From positions 16,459 through 80,458 of the forward strand of contig CALAJQ010000021.1 in assembly GCA_937922785.1 (NCBI GenBank): DNA of 64,000 bases, given 5' to 3'. The position numbers and the translations under genes are program-made. The notes under the pieces were generated by a model. That model did not search any database, was not told the origin of the DNA, and saw only the letters and a program-made list of their open reading frames with translations. Origin of the DNA: an uncultured Acidimicrobiales bacterium. GTDB taxonomy: Bacteria; Actinomycetota; Acidimicrobiia; Acidimicrobiales; SZUA-35. Numbering within the stretch: position 1 is the stretch's first letter; each line of letters opens with the position of its first letter. This document shows positions 1 to 7,400 of the stretch, piece after piece.

Positions 1-32
1 AGAGCACGGACCGGGGTCTCATCGGAGCGCAG

Positions 33-242
33 ATGGACACCCTCTGCGACATCATCGATGAGATGACTTACCGTGAGCTGGCCAAACTCGCCGCTGGCGC
101 CGTCCTTGATAACGACGATGACATGGACCTCTACGGGATGCTAAGTATGTCGGTTCTTCAGAGGTGTCCTACGTCTCCTGCTGCCGTGGAATGGAAGGCA
201 GAAATCGACGAAACCATTCGCAAACTTGAGGATGACGACTAA
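33..242 (+). CDS. Small acidic hypothetical protein
   Basis: This 69-residue ORF starts with ATG behind a GGAG about six bases upstream and ends in a run of Asp residues. It is strongly acidic, has no signal peptide or membrane segment, and matches no family I recognise. Its position in the decayed mobile region beside a recombinase pseudogene suggests a phage or plasmid cargo gene, which is inference from context only. Its stop codon overlaps the stop of a possible minus-strand ORF (239-361). Confidence 0.5.
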   Translation: MDTLCDIIDEMTYRELAKLAAGAVLDNDDDMDLYGMLSMSVLQRCPTSPAAVEWKAEIDETIRKLEDDD

Positions 243-361
243 TAAAGCAGCCAGATCTCGGCGTCTCCAAGGCTGACGATCTCGCTAGGCGACAGCCAGT
301 AAGTCGACAGTGCAGCAACTGTCAGAGTCAGTTCGGTGCCGTCCTCATCCTTCACGGTCAC
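239..361 (-). CDS. Possible small ORF or 3' gene remnant
   Basis: On the minus strand a GTG at 361 opens a 40-residue frame (VTVKDEDGTELTLTV near the start, ending EIWLLY). The sequence alternates hydrophobic and polar residues like a beta-rich domain and looks more protein-like than chance. The frame stays open upstream of 361 without an obvious start, so this may be the tail of a lost gene. There is no recognisable family, and it converges tail to tail with the 33-242 ORF. Confidence 0.27.
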   Translation of the reverse strand: MTVKDEDGTELTLTVAALSTYWLSPSEIVSLGDAEIWLLY

Positions 362-641
362 AATACCGCCAGTACTGCAGAGCAGCGCTCTGGCTGGCCT
401 TGAGACTGCTCCGATGGTGGCTTATATCAAGACTCTCGCTGACGATCTGGTCTCGATCGTGTGTGGATGTAGCTCTTTGGCTGGCATTGCTAGACCCTAG
501 TTTGCGGTGTCCTAGACAGTGTCCAACCAGCCGGTAGCTGGCCTCTGCGCTCCTCTTGGACAGTTGGGTACCCAGTGTCTAGGGCAGCGTGGAGAACCAG
601 TTTTTAAGCTATTTCAGTCGAGCTTGGAATATTCCATAGCC

Positions 642-779
642 ATGTTGACAATTAGACATGCACTACTAGCAGCCCTTATCAGCCTCGTTATTTCCCTTGG
701 AGCACATGAGTACGCACCCGCTCTCTTACCTTCCCCAGTGAAGCTGGAGCGCTCCGCTACTCAAGAATCCTCAGACTGA
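642..779 (+). CDS. Possible small membrane peptide
   Basis: The ATG at 642 begins a 45-residue frame whose residues 6-21 form one hydrophobic helix, followed by a polar tail. The same frame can be extended upstream to 519, but that extension has no protein-like character. No family is recognised and no clear ribosome binding site is seen. It could be a single-pass membrane peptide of a mobile element or a chance ORF. Confidence 0.28.
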   Translation: MLTIRHALLAALISLVISLGAHEYAPALLPSPVKLERSATQESSD

Positions 780-850
780 CAACGTAGGGCTTTAGAGCTG
801 AATGTAAGTGTCCGATACCTGACCATGAGCTGTACAGGGAGCACTTTGCC

Positions 851-1009
851 ATGGAAGCAGTAAAGAACACACTAGGTGGGCCCACAGCTTTCATTCTTCT
901 TCACGTAGTCGCTGGAGTACTCGCATATGGCGTCCACTTATCAGGAGCGCCAGCCGTATTCATCTTTCCAGTTTTGGGGATATACATCCATCTTCTAAGC
1001 AAACTCTGA
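851..1009 (+). CDS. Small two-helix membrane protein
   Basis: The ATG at 851 is preceded by an AGGGA about ten bases upstream and opens a 52-residue protein with two hydrophobic segments (residues about 12-26 and 33-50), separated by a short HLSGAPA loop. The size and layout resemble small phage or plasmid membrane proteins, but I cannot assign a family. The ribosome binding site and hydrophobic periodicity are the main evidence. It lies upstream of the recombinase pseudogene in the same orientation. Confidence 0.42.
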   Translation: MEAVKNTLGGPTAFILLHVVAGVLAYGVHLSGAPAVFIFPVLGIYIHLLSKL

Positions 1010-1125
1010 CTACACGAGTGTGTCCAGTCGTTGTCCACAGCTTGGGTACCCAAAGGTCCAACTAACTTCGTCAACCTAAGACAGAGTTGCAGGCAACCGT
1101 GTATCTAGCTAACGCAGTTGGACAT

Positions 1126-1818
1126 ATGGGGAGACAACATAACCAAGCCAGAGCAATCATCTAGACAAGGGTCTCGACAGGGAAACAAGTCGATAGCGGG
1201 TTATCTCTCGCTGACCAGGAGCAGAAAGCTCGTGAGGCTGTCCAAGACCGTGGGTGGACAGTTGTCCGCCATGTCGCCGACGAGGGACTCTCAGGGCGCT
1301 CGCTGCGTGAAAAGGCCAGGACTCTTAGAGGCTCTCAACATGCTCGATGCTGGCGAGGCTGACGTGCTGGTCTGCGCGTCGTTGTCACGCCTTGCCCGCT
1401 CTGTTGTAGATCTGGGCAACATGATGGCCAAAGCCGAGAAAGCTGGGTGGGATTTGATCGTTCTCGACTTCGGCGTGGACACTACTACGCCGTCTGGTCG
1501 GCTCGTGATGAATGTGATGGCCTCGGTGTCTCAGTTTGAGTCGGGGATCATTGGGGAGCGTGCTGCGATGACTCATAAGCAGCGGAAAGCTCAGGCGAAA
1601 CGGGCTGGTCAGAACCCGATTCTTGATGACGCTATTCGGCATCGGGTAGCGGCGATGAGAGCTGCTGGAGGTACTCAGCAGGGTATTGCTGACATCTTGA
1701 ACGCTAAGAAAGTTCCTACTGCTAATGGGGCCGCTGGTATAGCTCCACGGTGAGGCATGTGGTGCGTCTGTGGCTCTCGCCCGTCAGAATGACGAAGGGC
1801 GGTCTGCGCCTTGGTTGA
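1126..1818 (+). pseudogene. Serine recombinase pseudogene (three lesions)
   Basis: Read across frames, this encodes a serine recombinase of the resolvase/invertase family. From ATG 1126 the frame gives an N-terminal ARAII-stop-TRVSTGKQ, where RVST holds the catalytic serine and the stop (TAG at 1162-1164) replaces the conserved Tyr. It continues SGLSLADQEQKAREAV and DEGLSGRSLREKA. A +1 shift in the A-run at 1310-1313 moves to the frame RPGLLEALNMLDAGEADVLV, which carries the LSRLARS motif. A -1 shift in the G-run at 1727-1730 then restores a typical C-terminus, GRWYSSTVRHVV. An ORF of 211 codons can be read from 1118, but its first 65 residues are out of frame. Element mobility by this enzyme is therefore lost, unless the sequence contains errors. 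Confidence 0.85.
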
Positions 1819-2348
1819 TTCCGTCTGAGGCTCTGGTATCGGTCGATGTCGATGCGGTCGAGATTGTTGATGAGTATGAGCTGATTGATCTGCGTGAGGA
1901 TCAGGTCAAGTTGTCTAGTGAGCTGGCCGCGAGGGATGAGGTTGAGAAGGATCTGAGAGCGAAACTGAGGCAGGCAACCTCTGACGTTGAGCAGGAGCGC
2001 ACCGCTCGTGAACGGGCTGAGCGGGCGGTGTCTGAGGCTGAGGCGAAGTTTCAGGTTGCTGAAGCTCGGGCTGAGGAGCGTTAGAAACGGATCTCAGAAC
2101 TAGTTAAGAGCCATGAGGATCGGGTGCTTGATTTGGTTGGGTCTCGAGACCGTGAGCAGGAGCGTGCTGATTTGCGTGCTGAGTTGGAGAGGCAGGCTCG
2201 CAGCGAGTTGGCTGAGGTTCAGTCTGTGTTGGGTTGGCGTGCGCGCCGGCGGCTAGAGAAACTCCGCAGATCAAAAGCTGATCAACAGATTCCCCGCGCT
2301 GGGAACAGCTTGGCCACCGAGCAGACAGAAGGCATCAGCCCACGCTGA
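1770..2348 (+). pseudogene. Coiled-coil protein split by in-frame TAG
   Basis: A GTG at 1770 opens a frame overlapping the recombinase C-terminus. Residues 1-104 end at TAG (2082-2084); the same frame continues without further stops to 2348, giving 192 residues if the TAG is read through. Both halves are rich in Glu, Arg and Ala with heptad-like spacing, so one long coiled coil was interrupted by a single point mutation, probably Gln or Trp to amber. A restart at 2124 could yield a 74-residue C-terminal product. Similar coiled-coil proteins follow recombinases on plasmids and integrative elements; the function is unknown. Confidence 0.55.
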
Positions 2349-2528
2349 GCACTGCAGCGATCGTCTTTGCTGCCATCGGTGCAGCGATCAATCTGGTGGC
2401 TCTTGCTGAGCGTGAGTCTGGTGCCTACCAAGAGGTACAATCTCAACAAGGTCGGTTACAACGGTGAGCAGCCCGAGCTTGTGGCTCTGGTCGATATTGT
2501 GCAAAGTCGGATCACGCTGTCTCGCTAG
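2345..2528 (+). pseudogene. Remnant of a small membrane protein
   Basis: One frame gives a hydrophobic helix (TAAIVFAAIGAAINLVALAE). After about position 2412 a second frame gives RYNLNKVGYNGEQPELVALV and ends VQSRITLSR at 2528. Joined by a frameshift near 2409-2430, these would form a small membrane protein with a polar C-terminal tail. Neither half stands alone convincingly. I read this as another decayed cargo gene of the mobile remnant; no family is recognised. Confidence 0.3.
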
Positions 2529-2926
2529 TGGGCGCTGTACTCACCATCATCTCAGTTGCCTAAAGGTGATCCGTCTCCGCGGGGAGACAGCTGAAACCCA
2601 GCAAATACGGGCCCAAATAGCTGCTCTAAATAATGGACGTTTCTATGGACAGGTGTGAGTGTCTCCCATATGAGCCGAACCGGGAAGGAGCAGGACTTGT
2701 GATGGAGTCGACGGTTTCAACCGACGACTCGAAACCGTCGGACTACAGAATCTGCATTTGCGCTAGCGCTCACCGACCTTGAGCCGTTGACGTGTTAGCG
2801 GTGCTAGCCCTAACTATATGAACCAGCGTTGTAGAACCCCGGCAAGTTGTGTCGGCTACCCGTTCGTCTCACGTGCGCCGGATGACCAATTTGAAACTTG
2901 GTTCACGCCCGAAAACCGGACACGAA
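2529..2926. other. Intergenic region with no convincing gene
   Basis: About 400 bases separate the mobile remnant from the VanY-like gene. I see no well-supported coding frame. It contains the nested inverted repeats at 2705-2740 and an imperfect GTTAGC/GCTAGC inverted repeat near 2795. A tRNA-like reading around 2740-2780 did not fold. Confidence 0.5.
2705..2740. repeat. Nested, mutually exclusive hairpins
   Basis: Two overlapping inverted repeats share one arm. Positions 2705-2716 pair with 2719-2730 (11 of 12 bases). Positions 2709-2718 (CGACGGTTTC) pair perfectly with 2731-2740 (GAAACCGTCG). A transcript could adopt either fold but not both. No T-run follows, so it is not a standard terminator; it could be a recombination or protein-binding site of the mobile remnant. 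Confidence 0.45.
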
Positions 2927-4114
2927 TCAGCTGCCGGTAGTTGACCAGTGCCAGGGTTCAGATGGCAGGTTGTACAGGCCGTAGTCGGCTGCGTTGGCTT
3001 TCAACCACTGGTAGGCCTTTGAGCTTCGGCTGTTGATGGCCCGACCGTTGTCGGTGAAGTCGATCGCAAGACCACGCTCGTGAAGCGAGCGTCCGGGGCG
3101 AGCAGTCGGCGGAGAGCACTGCGACGGCGGCATTTCCCAGATGGCGTAGTCACTGCTTCCGCAGTTTGCGATGCGGAGCTGGATCTGGCGAGTCGAATCT
3201 CGGTAGCCGCCACCCTTAAGGATGATGCCGTCGCTTGCGGCATGGTCAAGCAGCAGCTGCAACTCCGGAGCGATTGAGGCGTGCACCCAGATAGTTCCAA
3301 CCTTGACCACTTCTGACCTGTCCGGTAACGGCGCAGTTGGGCCACCGCCTTCAGTCGCGGTGCGCTTTAGGATCTCACGAAGCTCTTCAAGAGCCTCGTC
3401 GTACTGTTCGGCTAACTCGACGTCTAGAGACTCCAGATACTGCTGTTCAAGCAAAAGGTGCTCAAGGCGGGCTTCAGCGGCACTGGCCAAGGCTTGAGCT
3501 TCTTCACGAGCTTGCTCTAGGCCAGCCAATTCGATTGCAAGCCGAGCCGCAATCGTGTTTGCCTCGGTGTTTGCCGTAGCCGCAATCTCTCTCTCGATTC
3601 GGAGATCGTCCTTAAGTTCTCGGACTTGGTCGGCAATGTCGGCTTCGGTGCCAGTCACGTTGCCTACCAGGGCCTGCATCCGAGCGGCCAAGCTTGGGTC
3701 GTCGCTTTCAACTAACAGGGGCGGCTCGCTGCCTTGGTTCAACCAGGACGCAACTGCACGCGACGCAAGCTTTTCCTGACGGCCCGCAAGCTCGGCCTCG
3801 ATGGTGGCAACACTCTCTTTGGCTTGGGCCAGACGCGCCCGGGTCTGAACCAAAGTGCGCTGAGAATCAGCAACCCGAAGCTCTTGGGCGATCACGTTGC
3901 TGTTCAGCACCTCCACGGCTGCTGCCAGTTCGTCGAGCGAGACCTGAGTGGCATCAACTGACGCAGCTTTTTCCGCGATTTCCTCTTGGATCTCGCGTCG
4001 CTCTTCGCGAATCTTCTCAAGTTCTTCCGAACTCTGGCCGTTAACAGGCATAGCCACAAAGGCCATGACAGCAAAGATCATCAGAACTCGAAGTGGGTTT
4101 TTGAAACGGGTCAT
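2927..4114 (-). CDS. Secreted VanY-like D-Ala-D-Ala carboxypeptidase
   Basis: A 395-residue protein with an N-terminal signal peptide (hydrophobic residues about 8-24, ending near VNGQ). A long charged coiled coil (about 30-270) resembles the one preceding peptidoglycan hydrolase domains in PcsB-like proteins. The C-terminal 110 residues form an M15B (VanY) domain with the zinc-ligand motifs SLHERGLAIDF and EPWHWS. The family trims D-alanine from stem peptides in the cell wall. The coiled coil may position or restrain the catalytic domain, as in amidase activator systems; that is inference. Family assignment is strong, the exact substrate unproven. Confidence 0.88.
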   Translation of the reverse strand: MTRFKNPLRVLMIFAVMAFVAMPVNGQSSEELEKIREERREIQEEIAEKAASVDATQVSLDELAAAVEVLNSNVIAQELRVADSQRTLVQTRARLAQAKESVATIEAELAGRQEKLASRAVASWLNQGSEPPLLVESDDPSLAARMQALVGNVTGTEADIADQVRELKDDLRIEREIAATANTEANTIAARLAIELAGLEQAREEAQALASAAEARLEHLLLEQQYLESLDVELAEQYDEALEELREILKRTATEGGGPTAPLPDRSEVVKVGTIWVHASIAPELQLLLDHAASDGIILKGGGYRDSTRQIQLRIANCGSSDYAIWEMPPSQCSPPTARPGRSLHERGLAIDFTDNGRAINSRSSKAYQWLKANAADYGLYNLPSEPWHWSTTGS

Positions 4115-4176
4115 CGCAAATACAGCCTCTTGCCCGTCGGCTGGTCAGGTTACACGCGTTGTCTAGGCAGTGGTAT

Positions 4177-5892
4177 TCATCCGCGATAGCGATTCGTCAT
4201 TGGAATACGCCTATCTCGTCCAAACGCCTTAGAAGTGACTCTAATTCCTGGCGGTGATTGGCGACGTTTGTACTCTGCGATGTCAACCAAACGCACTATG
4301 CGTCGCACGACCGCCTCGTCGTGGCCCCGTTCGATCAATTCGGTTGCCGTCAAGTCGTCCTCGACGTACCCCGCCAGAATCGGATCGAGCTGATCATAGG
4401 GGGGCAGACTTTGATCATCACGTTGATCTGGTCGAAGCTCAGCTGAGGGCGCCTTGTCGATTACCGATATAGGGATGATCTCGGTGCCAGCCTTCTCGTT
4501 TCGCCAGCGACACAGGCGGTAAACCATCAGTTTGAACACGTCACGAATGACTGAATAGCCACCCGCGGTATCGCCGTAAAGAGTCGAGTAGCCAACCGAC
4601 ATCTCTGACTTGTTGCCCGTCGTCAGAATGAGCCAGCCCAACTTGTTTGATAGACCCATCATGAGAACACCGCGAATTCGAGACTGAAGATTCTCTTCGG
4701 TTGTGTCTTCATCCAGGCCTTCGAACGATGTTGACAACATGTCAAGGAAGGCTTGATGCCCAGGTTCGATTGCTATGGTCCGGTGTTCGACGCCCAAGTT
4801 TTCACACAGTTTGACCGAGTCAGAAACCGAGTGATCAGACGAATAGCGAGACGGCATCATCACAGCGTGAACATTCTCAGGCCCAAGGGCGTCGGCGGCA
4901 ATCGCTACGACGATCGTGGAATCGATTCCGCCGGAAAGGGCAACCCCAACATCGGTGAAGCCGTTCTTGCGGACATAGTCTCGGGTTCCCAGCACTAGCG
5001 CTTCCCAGATTTCTTCTTCCAGGCAGAACGGCTCGACAACGCCCCCGTCCAGCAATGGCCCCGTTGTCTGAACCTCGGGACTCAGCACAGTCACCGGCAA
5101 CTCATGTGTGAATTCTTCTTGACCCCGGGGGTCGAGGCGTCGCTTCCGATAGGTGCGAGGCACTGCCAAGTCACAGACCATCAGATTCTCTACAAACTGA
5201 GGAGCCCGAGCTACGAGCTGGCCTTCGTGGTCAAACACGACTGAGCCGCCGTCAAAGACCAGTTCGTCTTGGCCGCCAACCTGATTGATGTAGACAAGGC
5301 CACAGGAAGCATCGGCGCTTCTAGAGCTCAACAAAATGTCTCGTTCGAGGTGTTTGCCTTGACGATATGGCGATGCGTTTGGCACCAACATGACTTCGGC
5401 GCCGCCGGCAGCTTGGTCGAACATCGGGCCGGTGGGGCTCCAGATGTCTTCACATATTGCGATGCCGACCTTGATGCCTTTGATCTCGGCCAGCTGATAA
5501 TCCTCTGAACCAGGGGTGAAATAGCGTCGCTCGTCGAACACTGCGTAGTTGGGCAGCACGCGCTTGTGATGAACCAAGACAACTTCGCCTTTGTGGCAAA
5601 GGGCAGCGGCATTAAAGAGGTCACGGTCCCCATCGACGTAACCAACAACCGCAGCGCACTCTCCCGTTCGCGCCGCCAAGCGCTCCATGGCCTCTTTGGT
5701 GTCTTCCACAAACCCAGGCTTCAAAACCAGATCTTCTGGCGGATAGCCACAGACCGCAAGCTCGGGGAACACCGCCACATCGGCGCCGGCCTCCTCGGCC
5801 TCTTCAAGCATCGCAATGATCTTTTCGACGTTGCCGTCGATGTCGCCCATGGCGGTGTTGATCTGACAGGTCGCTACCCGGAGACGTCGCAT
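4177..5892 (-). CDS. nadE: Glutamine-dependent NAD+ synthetase
   Basis: This makes NAD+ from nicotinate adenine dinucleotide using glutamine-derived ammonia. The N-terminal half is a nitrilase-fold glutaminase with Glu44 in FPELAVCGYPPEDL, a Lys in HHKRVLPNY and the catalytic Cys in AICEDIW. The C-terminal half is the ATP-pyrophosphatase synthetase with SGGIDST and the NKSEMSVGYSTLYGD segment. I chose ATG 5892 (MRRLRVATCQ) rather than the open frame to 5973, because homologues start just before the first beta strand; this gives 571 residues. The leader between this start and 6046 contains two strong hairpins. Confidence 0.93.
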   Translation of the reverse strand: MRRLRVATCQINTAMGDIDGNVEKIIAMLEEAEEAGADVAVFPELAVCGYPPEDLVLKPGFVEDTKEAMERLAARTGECAAVVGYVDGDRDLFNAAALCHKGEVVLVHHKRVLPNYAVFDERRYFTPGSEDYQLAEIKGIKVGIAICEDIWSPTGPMFDQAAGGAEVMLVPNASPYRQGKHLERDILLSSRSADASCGLVYINQVGGQDELVFDGGSVVFDHEGQLVARAPQFVENLMVCDLAVPRTYRKRRLDPRGQEEFTHELPVTVLSPEVQTTGPLLDGGVVEPFCLEEEIWEALVLGTRDYVRKNGFTDVGVALSGGIDSTIVVAIAADALGPENVHAVMMPSRYSSDHSVSDSVKLCENLGVEHRTIAIEPGHQAFLDMLSTSFEGLDEDTTEENLQSRIRGVLMMGLSNKLGWLILTTGNKSEMSVGYSTLYGDTAGGYSVIRDVFKLMVYRLCRWRNEKAGTEIIPISVIDKAPSAELRPDQRDDQSLPPYDQLDPILAGYVEDDLTATELIERGHDEAVVRRIVRLVDIAEYKRRQSPPGIRVTSKAFGRDRRIPMTNRYRG

Positions 5893-5972
5893 AATCCCAG
5901 TGTAAAGCCACCAACCGGCCACAGGAGAACACACTCGAAGGCCCTGCACAATGCGACGCTGCCAAAACGCCA

Positions 5973-6046
5973 TCGACTCTCCAAGGCTTTGGGCGCAAGG
6001 AGAGTCGAGGGGGTAACACGTGTTCGGCTTGGCCGAACTGTTTTTT
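5973..6046. promoter_or_regulatory. Structured nadE leader with plus-strand terminator
   Basis: Two hairpins lie between nadE and the secreted repeat gene. Arms 5973-5982 and 5999-6008 (TCGACTCTCC/GGAGAGTCGA) are perfect 10-mers with a 16-base loop. Arms 6022-6028 and 6032-6038 (GTTCGGC/GCCGAAC) are followed on the plus strand by six T. The second has the form of an intrinsic terminator for plus-strand transcription, although both flanking genes are on the minus strand. On the minus strand both hairpins fall in the nadE leader. A regulatory leader or a short antisense RNA are possible readings. Confidence 0.5.
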
Positions 6047-6064
6047 GGGGAGGATCTACCTGAC

Positions 6065-6880
6065 TTAAGCGTCTAGACCGGTTTCAGTTGAATCGTCATC
6101 GGCGGCCGCACCGCGGTTACCGCCTCGTCCACGCTCTGAGCGCTCGGAAGGGTCAGCGTTCACTCGCTCGGTGATCTTTTCTTCAAGGCCTTCGGTGATT
6201 TCCGCAGCCCGATCAGCGTCGATCTTGCCTTCGGCTAGCGCAGCGTCCACTCGCTCCATCGCATTGGCCACTAGCTCGTCAACTACGTCATCTACATCTA
6301 GGCCTTGGGCAACAGCCATATCGGCAATTGAGTTTCCGGCTGCGAAGCCTTCTCGGAGCTCTTCAACTGAGAGGCCCAGGGCTTCGCCAAGCGCTTCTGC
6401 CTTCTCACCTCGGTTGCCACGGCGGTTGCCTTTACGCTCGGAAGGGTCAGCGTTGACTGCGTTGGTTACTCGCTCTTGGAGGCCAGCCTTCTTCTCAGCT
6501 GCTTCCTCAGCAGTCAGATCGCCAGCAGCAACTTTCTCATCCAGCCTTGCGCTGGAGGCAGCAACGAGCTGGCTGATTAGATCAGCTTCTGAAATGCCTT
6601 GAGCGGCTGCGATCTCTGCCAAAGTGTTGCCCTCTTGCATGCTTGCCTTGAGTTCGTCGGTGGTAATTCCGAGGATGTCGGCAAGTGCTTCGGCTCGGGC
6701 GCCGCGGTTGCCACGTCGTCCTTCGCTCTCGGTTGATTCAGCTTCAGGAGCTTCAGTTCCGGGATCGGTCTCTGGCTCAGTCTCCTGGGCGCCGGCGAAG
6801 CCAACTGGGGCAAACATTGAGCCGGCGATTAGGCCAGCGGCCACTAGGCCTGATCCGATAGCGAGGTTCTTCTTCTTCAT
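6065..6880 (-). CDS. Secreted protein with two 93-residue repeats
   Basis: I place the start at ATG 6880 (MKKKNLAIGSG); an ATG three codons upstream is the alternative. A signal peptide (residues 1-31, ending FAGA) is followed by an acidic Glu/Thr/Pro linker. Then come two tandem repeats of about 93 residues, each opening with RRGNRG and closing with VNADPSER. Within each repeat is a helical unit of the form LGL/I..EEL....G.SIA.MA.AQG followed by a helix with D/EKVAAGDLT. The tail is Gly/Arg/Asp-rich. Similar repeats occur in secreted actinobacterial proteins of unknown role. The charged helical repeats suggest a wall-associated binding protein, which is inference. Confidence 0.75.
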   Translation of the reverse strand: MKKKNLAIGSGLVAAGLIAGSMFAPVGFAGAQETEPETDPGTEAPEAESTESEGRRGNRGARAEALADILGITTDELKASMQEGNTLAEIAAAQGISEADLISQLVAASSARLDEKVAAGDLTAEEAAEKKAGLQERVTNAVNADPSERKGNRRGNRGEKAEALGEALGLSVEELREGFAAGNSIADMAVAQGLDVDDVVDELVANAMERVDAALAEGKIDADRAAEITEGLEEKITERVNADPSERSERGRGGNRGAAADDDSTETGLDA

Positions 6881-6974
6881 TTCTAACATCCGTTCTGTCG
6901 AGGGGGTTTGTTTGGGATGTTCTTAGTTTCGGGCCCATTTGTTAGCAGATTGTGATGGCCCGATTAGGGAATAA

Positions 6975-7334
6975 TTATTCGGGCGGCGCGTCTACTCGCA
7001 CTACTTGATTGACCGGGTCCACGTGCACCGGTGCATCGAAGTACTCCACGACAGGGGGAGATCCATATTTTGCGCGAACCCCTTCGAACCAGCCCGGATT
7101 GAACTTGGCTTCGGCCGATTCACGATCTCTCCACCAGTAGACCGCGCCGGTGTCATTGCCATCTTCAGAAAGCAGAAACGTCTTGGCTATCAAGCCTGGC
7201 ACGTCTAGATATCCGGCCGCGTTTTGGGAAAACAGCGCCTGTGCCTCGTCTACTGAAAGCGGGCCAGCGCCCTTGATTCGAACAACGGTGACAATCACCT
7301 CTCCAGTATCGCCGCCAAAAACGGCTTCTGTCAT
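6975..7334 (-). CDS. YdhR-like putative monooxygenase (ABM fold)
   Basis: The 119-residue protein has the features of the YdhR family in the antibiotic-biosynthesis monooxygenase superfamily: IVTVVRIKG at strand 1, then GLIAKTFLLSEDGNDTGAVYWW and a final WFEGVRAKYGSPPVVEYFDAP. Members are small dimeric ferredoxin-like proteins, mostly without proven substrates. The ATG at 7334 lies inside the palindrome at 7324-7375, so its first codons (MTEA) are palindrome sequence. A GTG at 7298 just before IVTVV is a plausible alternative start, though GGAGAG sits almost directly against it. Confidence 0.72.
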   Translation of the reverse strand: MTEAVFGGDTGEVIVTVVRIKGAGPLSVDEAQALFSQNAAGYLDVPGLIAKTFLLSEDGNDTGAVYWWRDRESAEAKFNPGWFEGVRAKYGSPPVVEYFDAPVHVDPVNQVVRVDAPPE

Positions 7335-7375
7335 AGGTCTATCGGTCTATAGACCGATGAACCTATGACAGAAGC
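7324..7375. repeat. Palindromic intergenic repeat, copy 1
   Basis: This is a 52-bp near-perfect inverted repeat with 26-base arms, centred between 7349 and 7350 (CGGTCTA/TAGACCG) and pairing at all but two positions, one of them a G-T wobble. It begins 26 bases beyond the glnII stop in the direction of transcription and overlaps the start of the downstream gene. A closely related palindrome sits at 43722-43771; both share TTCTGTCATAGGT at one edge and GACAGAAGCGA at the other. As RNA it would form a long hairpin, so a transcription end or a mobile palindromic element is likely. Confidence 0.8.
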
Positions 7376-7400
7376 GAAATACGCAACTACTTGTGGATTG

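Larger units (their letters stand above)
565..1053. repeat. Two copies of a TGGGTACCCA palindrome
   Basis: The perfect 10-bp palindrome TGGGTACCCA occurs at 565-574 and 1043-1052; the second copy extends to TTGGGTACCCAA (1042-1053). Both copies lie 4-5 bases after a short CA-containing motif (GGACAGT and CCACAGC). They bracket the segment with the two small membrane ORFs, just upstream of the recombinase pseudogene. They could be recombinase or repressor sites, but two short copies may also be chance. Confidence 0.2.

Noticed and set aside
310..537. 75-codon plus-strand ORF
   Set aside because: Composition is Leu/Trp/Arg/Ser-rich without protein-like pattern, and it overlaps a more protein-like minus-strand frame at 239-361.
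1118..1310. N-terminal 65 residues of the 211-codon recombinase ORF
   Set aside because: The frame is wrong here; the true resolvase N-terminus is in the frame of ATG 1126.
1126..2348. Functional amber recoding of the mobile remnant
   Set aside because: The recombinase also carries two frameshifts, so simple decay explains the data better; kept only as a weak alternative.
2702..2782. 26-codon ORF starting at ATG 2702
   Set aside because: It runs through the nested hairpins and ends in low-quality sequence; the GGAG is too far upstream and there is no support beyond an open frame.
2700..2790. tRNA-like sequence as an attachment site
   Set aside because: The hairpin and a GGACTACAGAATC-like segment suggested a tRNA, but no acceptor stem or T-loop (GTTCGAATC) can be formed.
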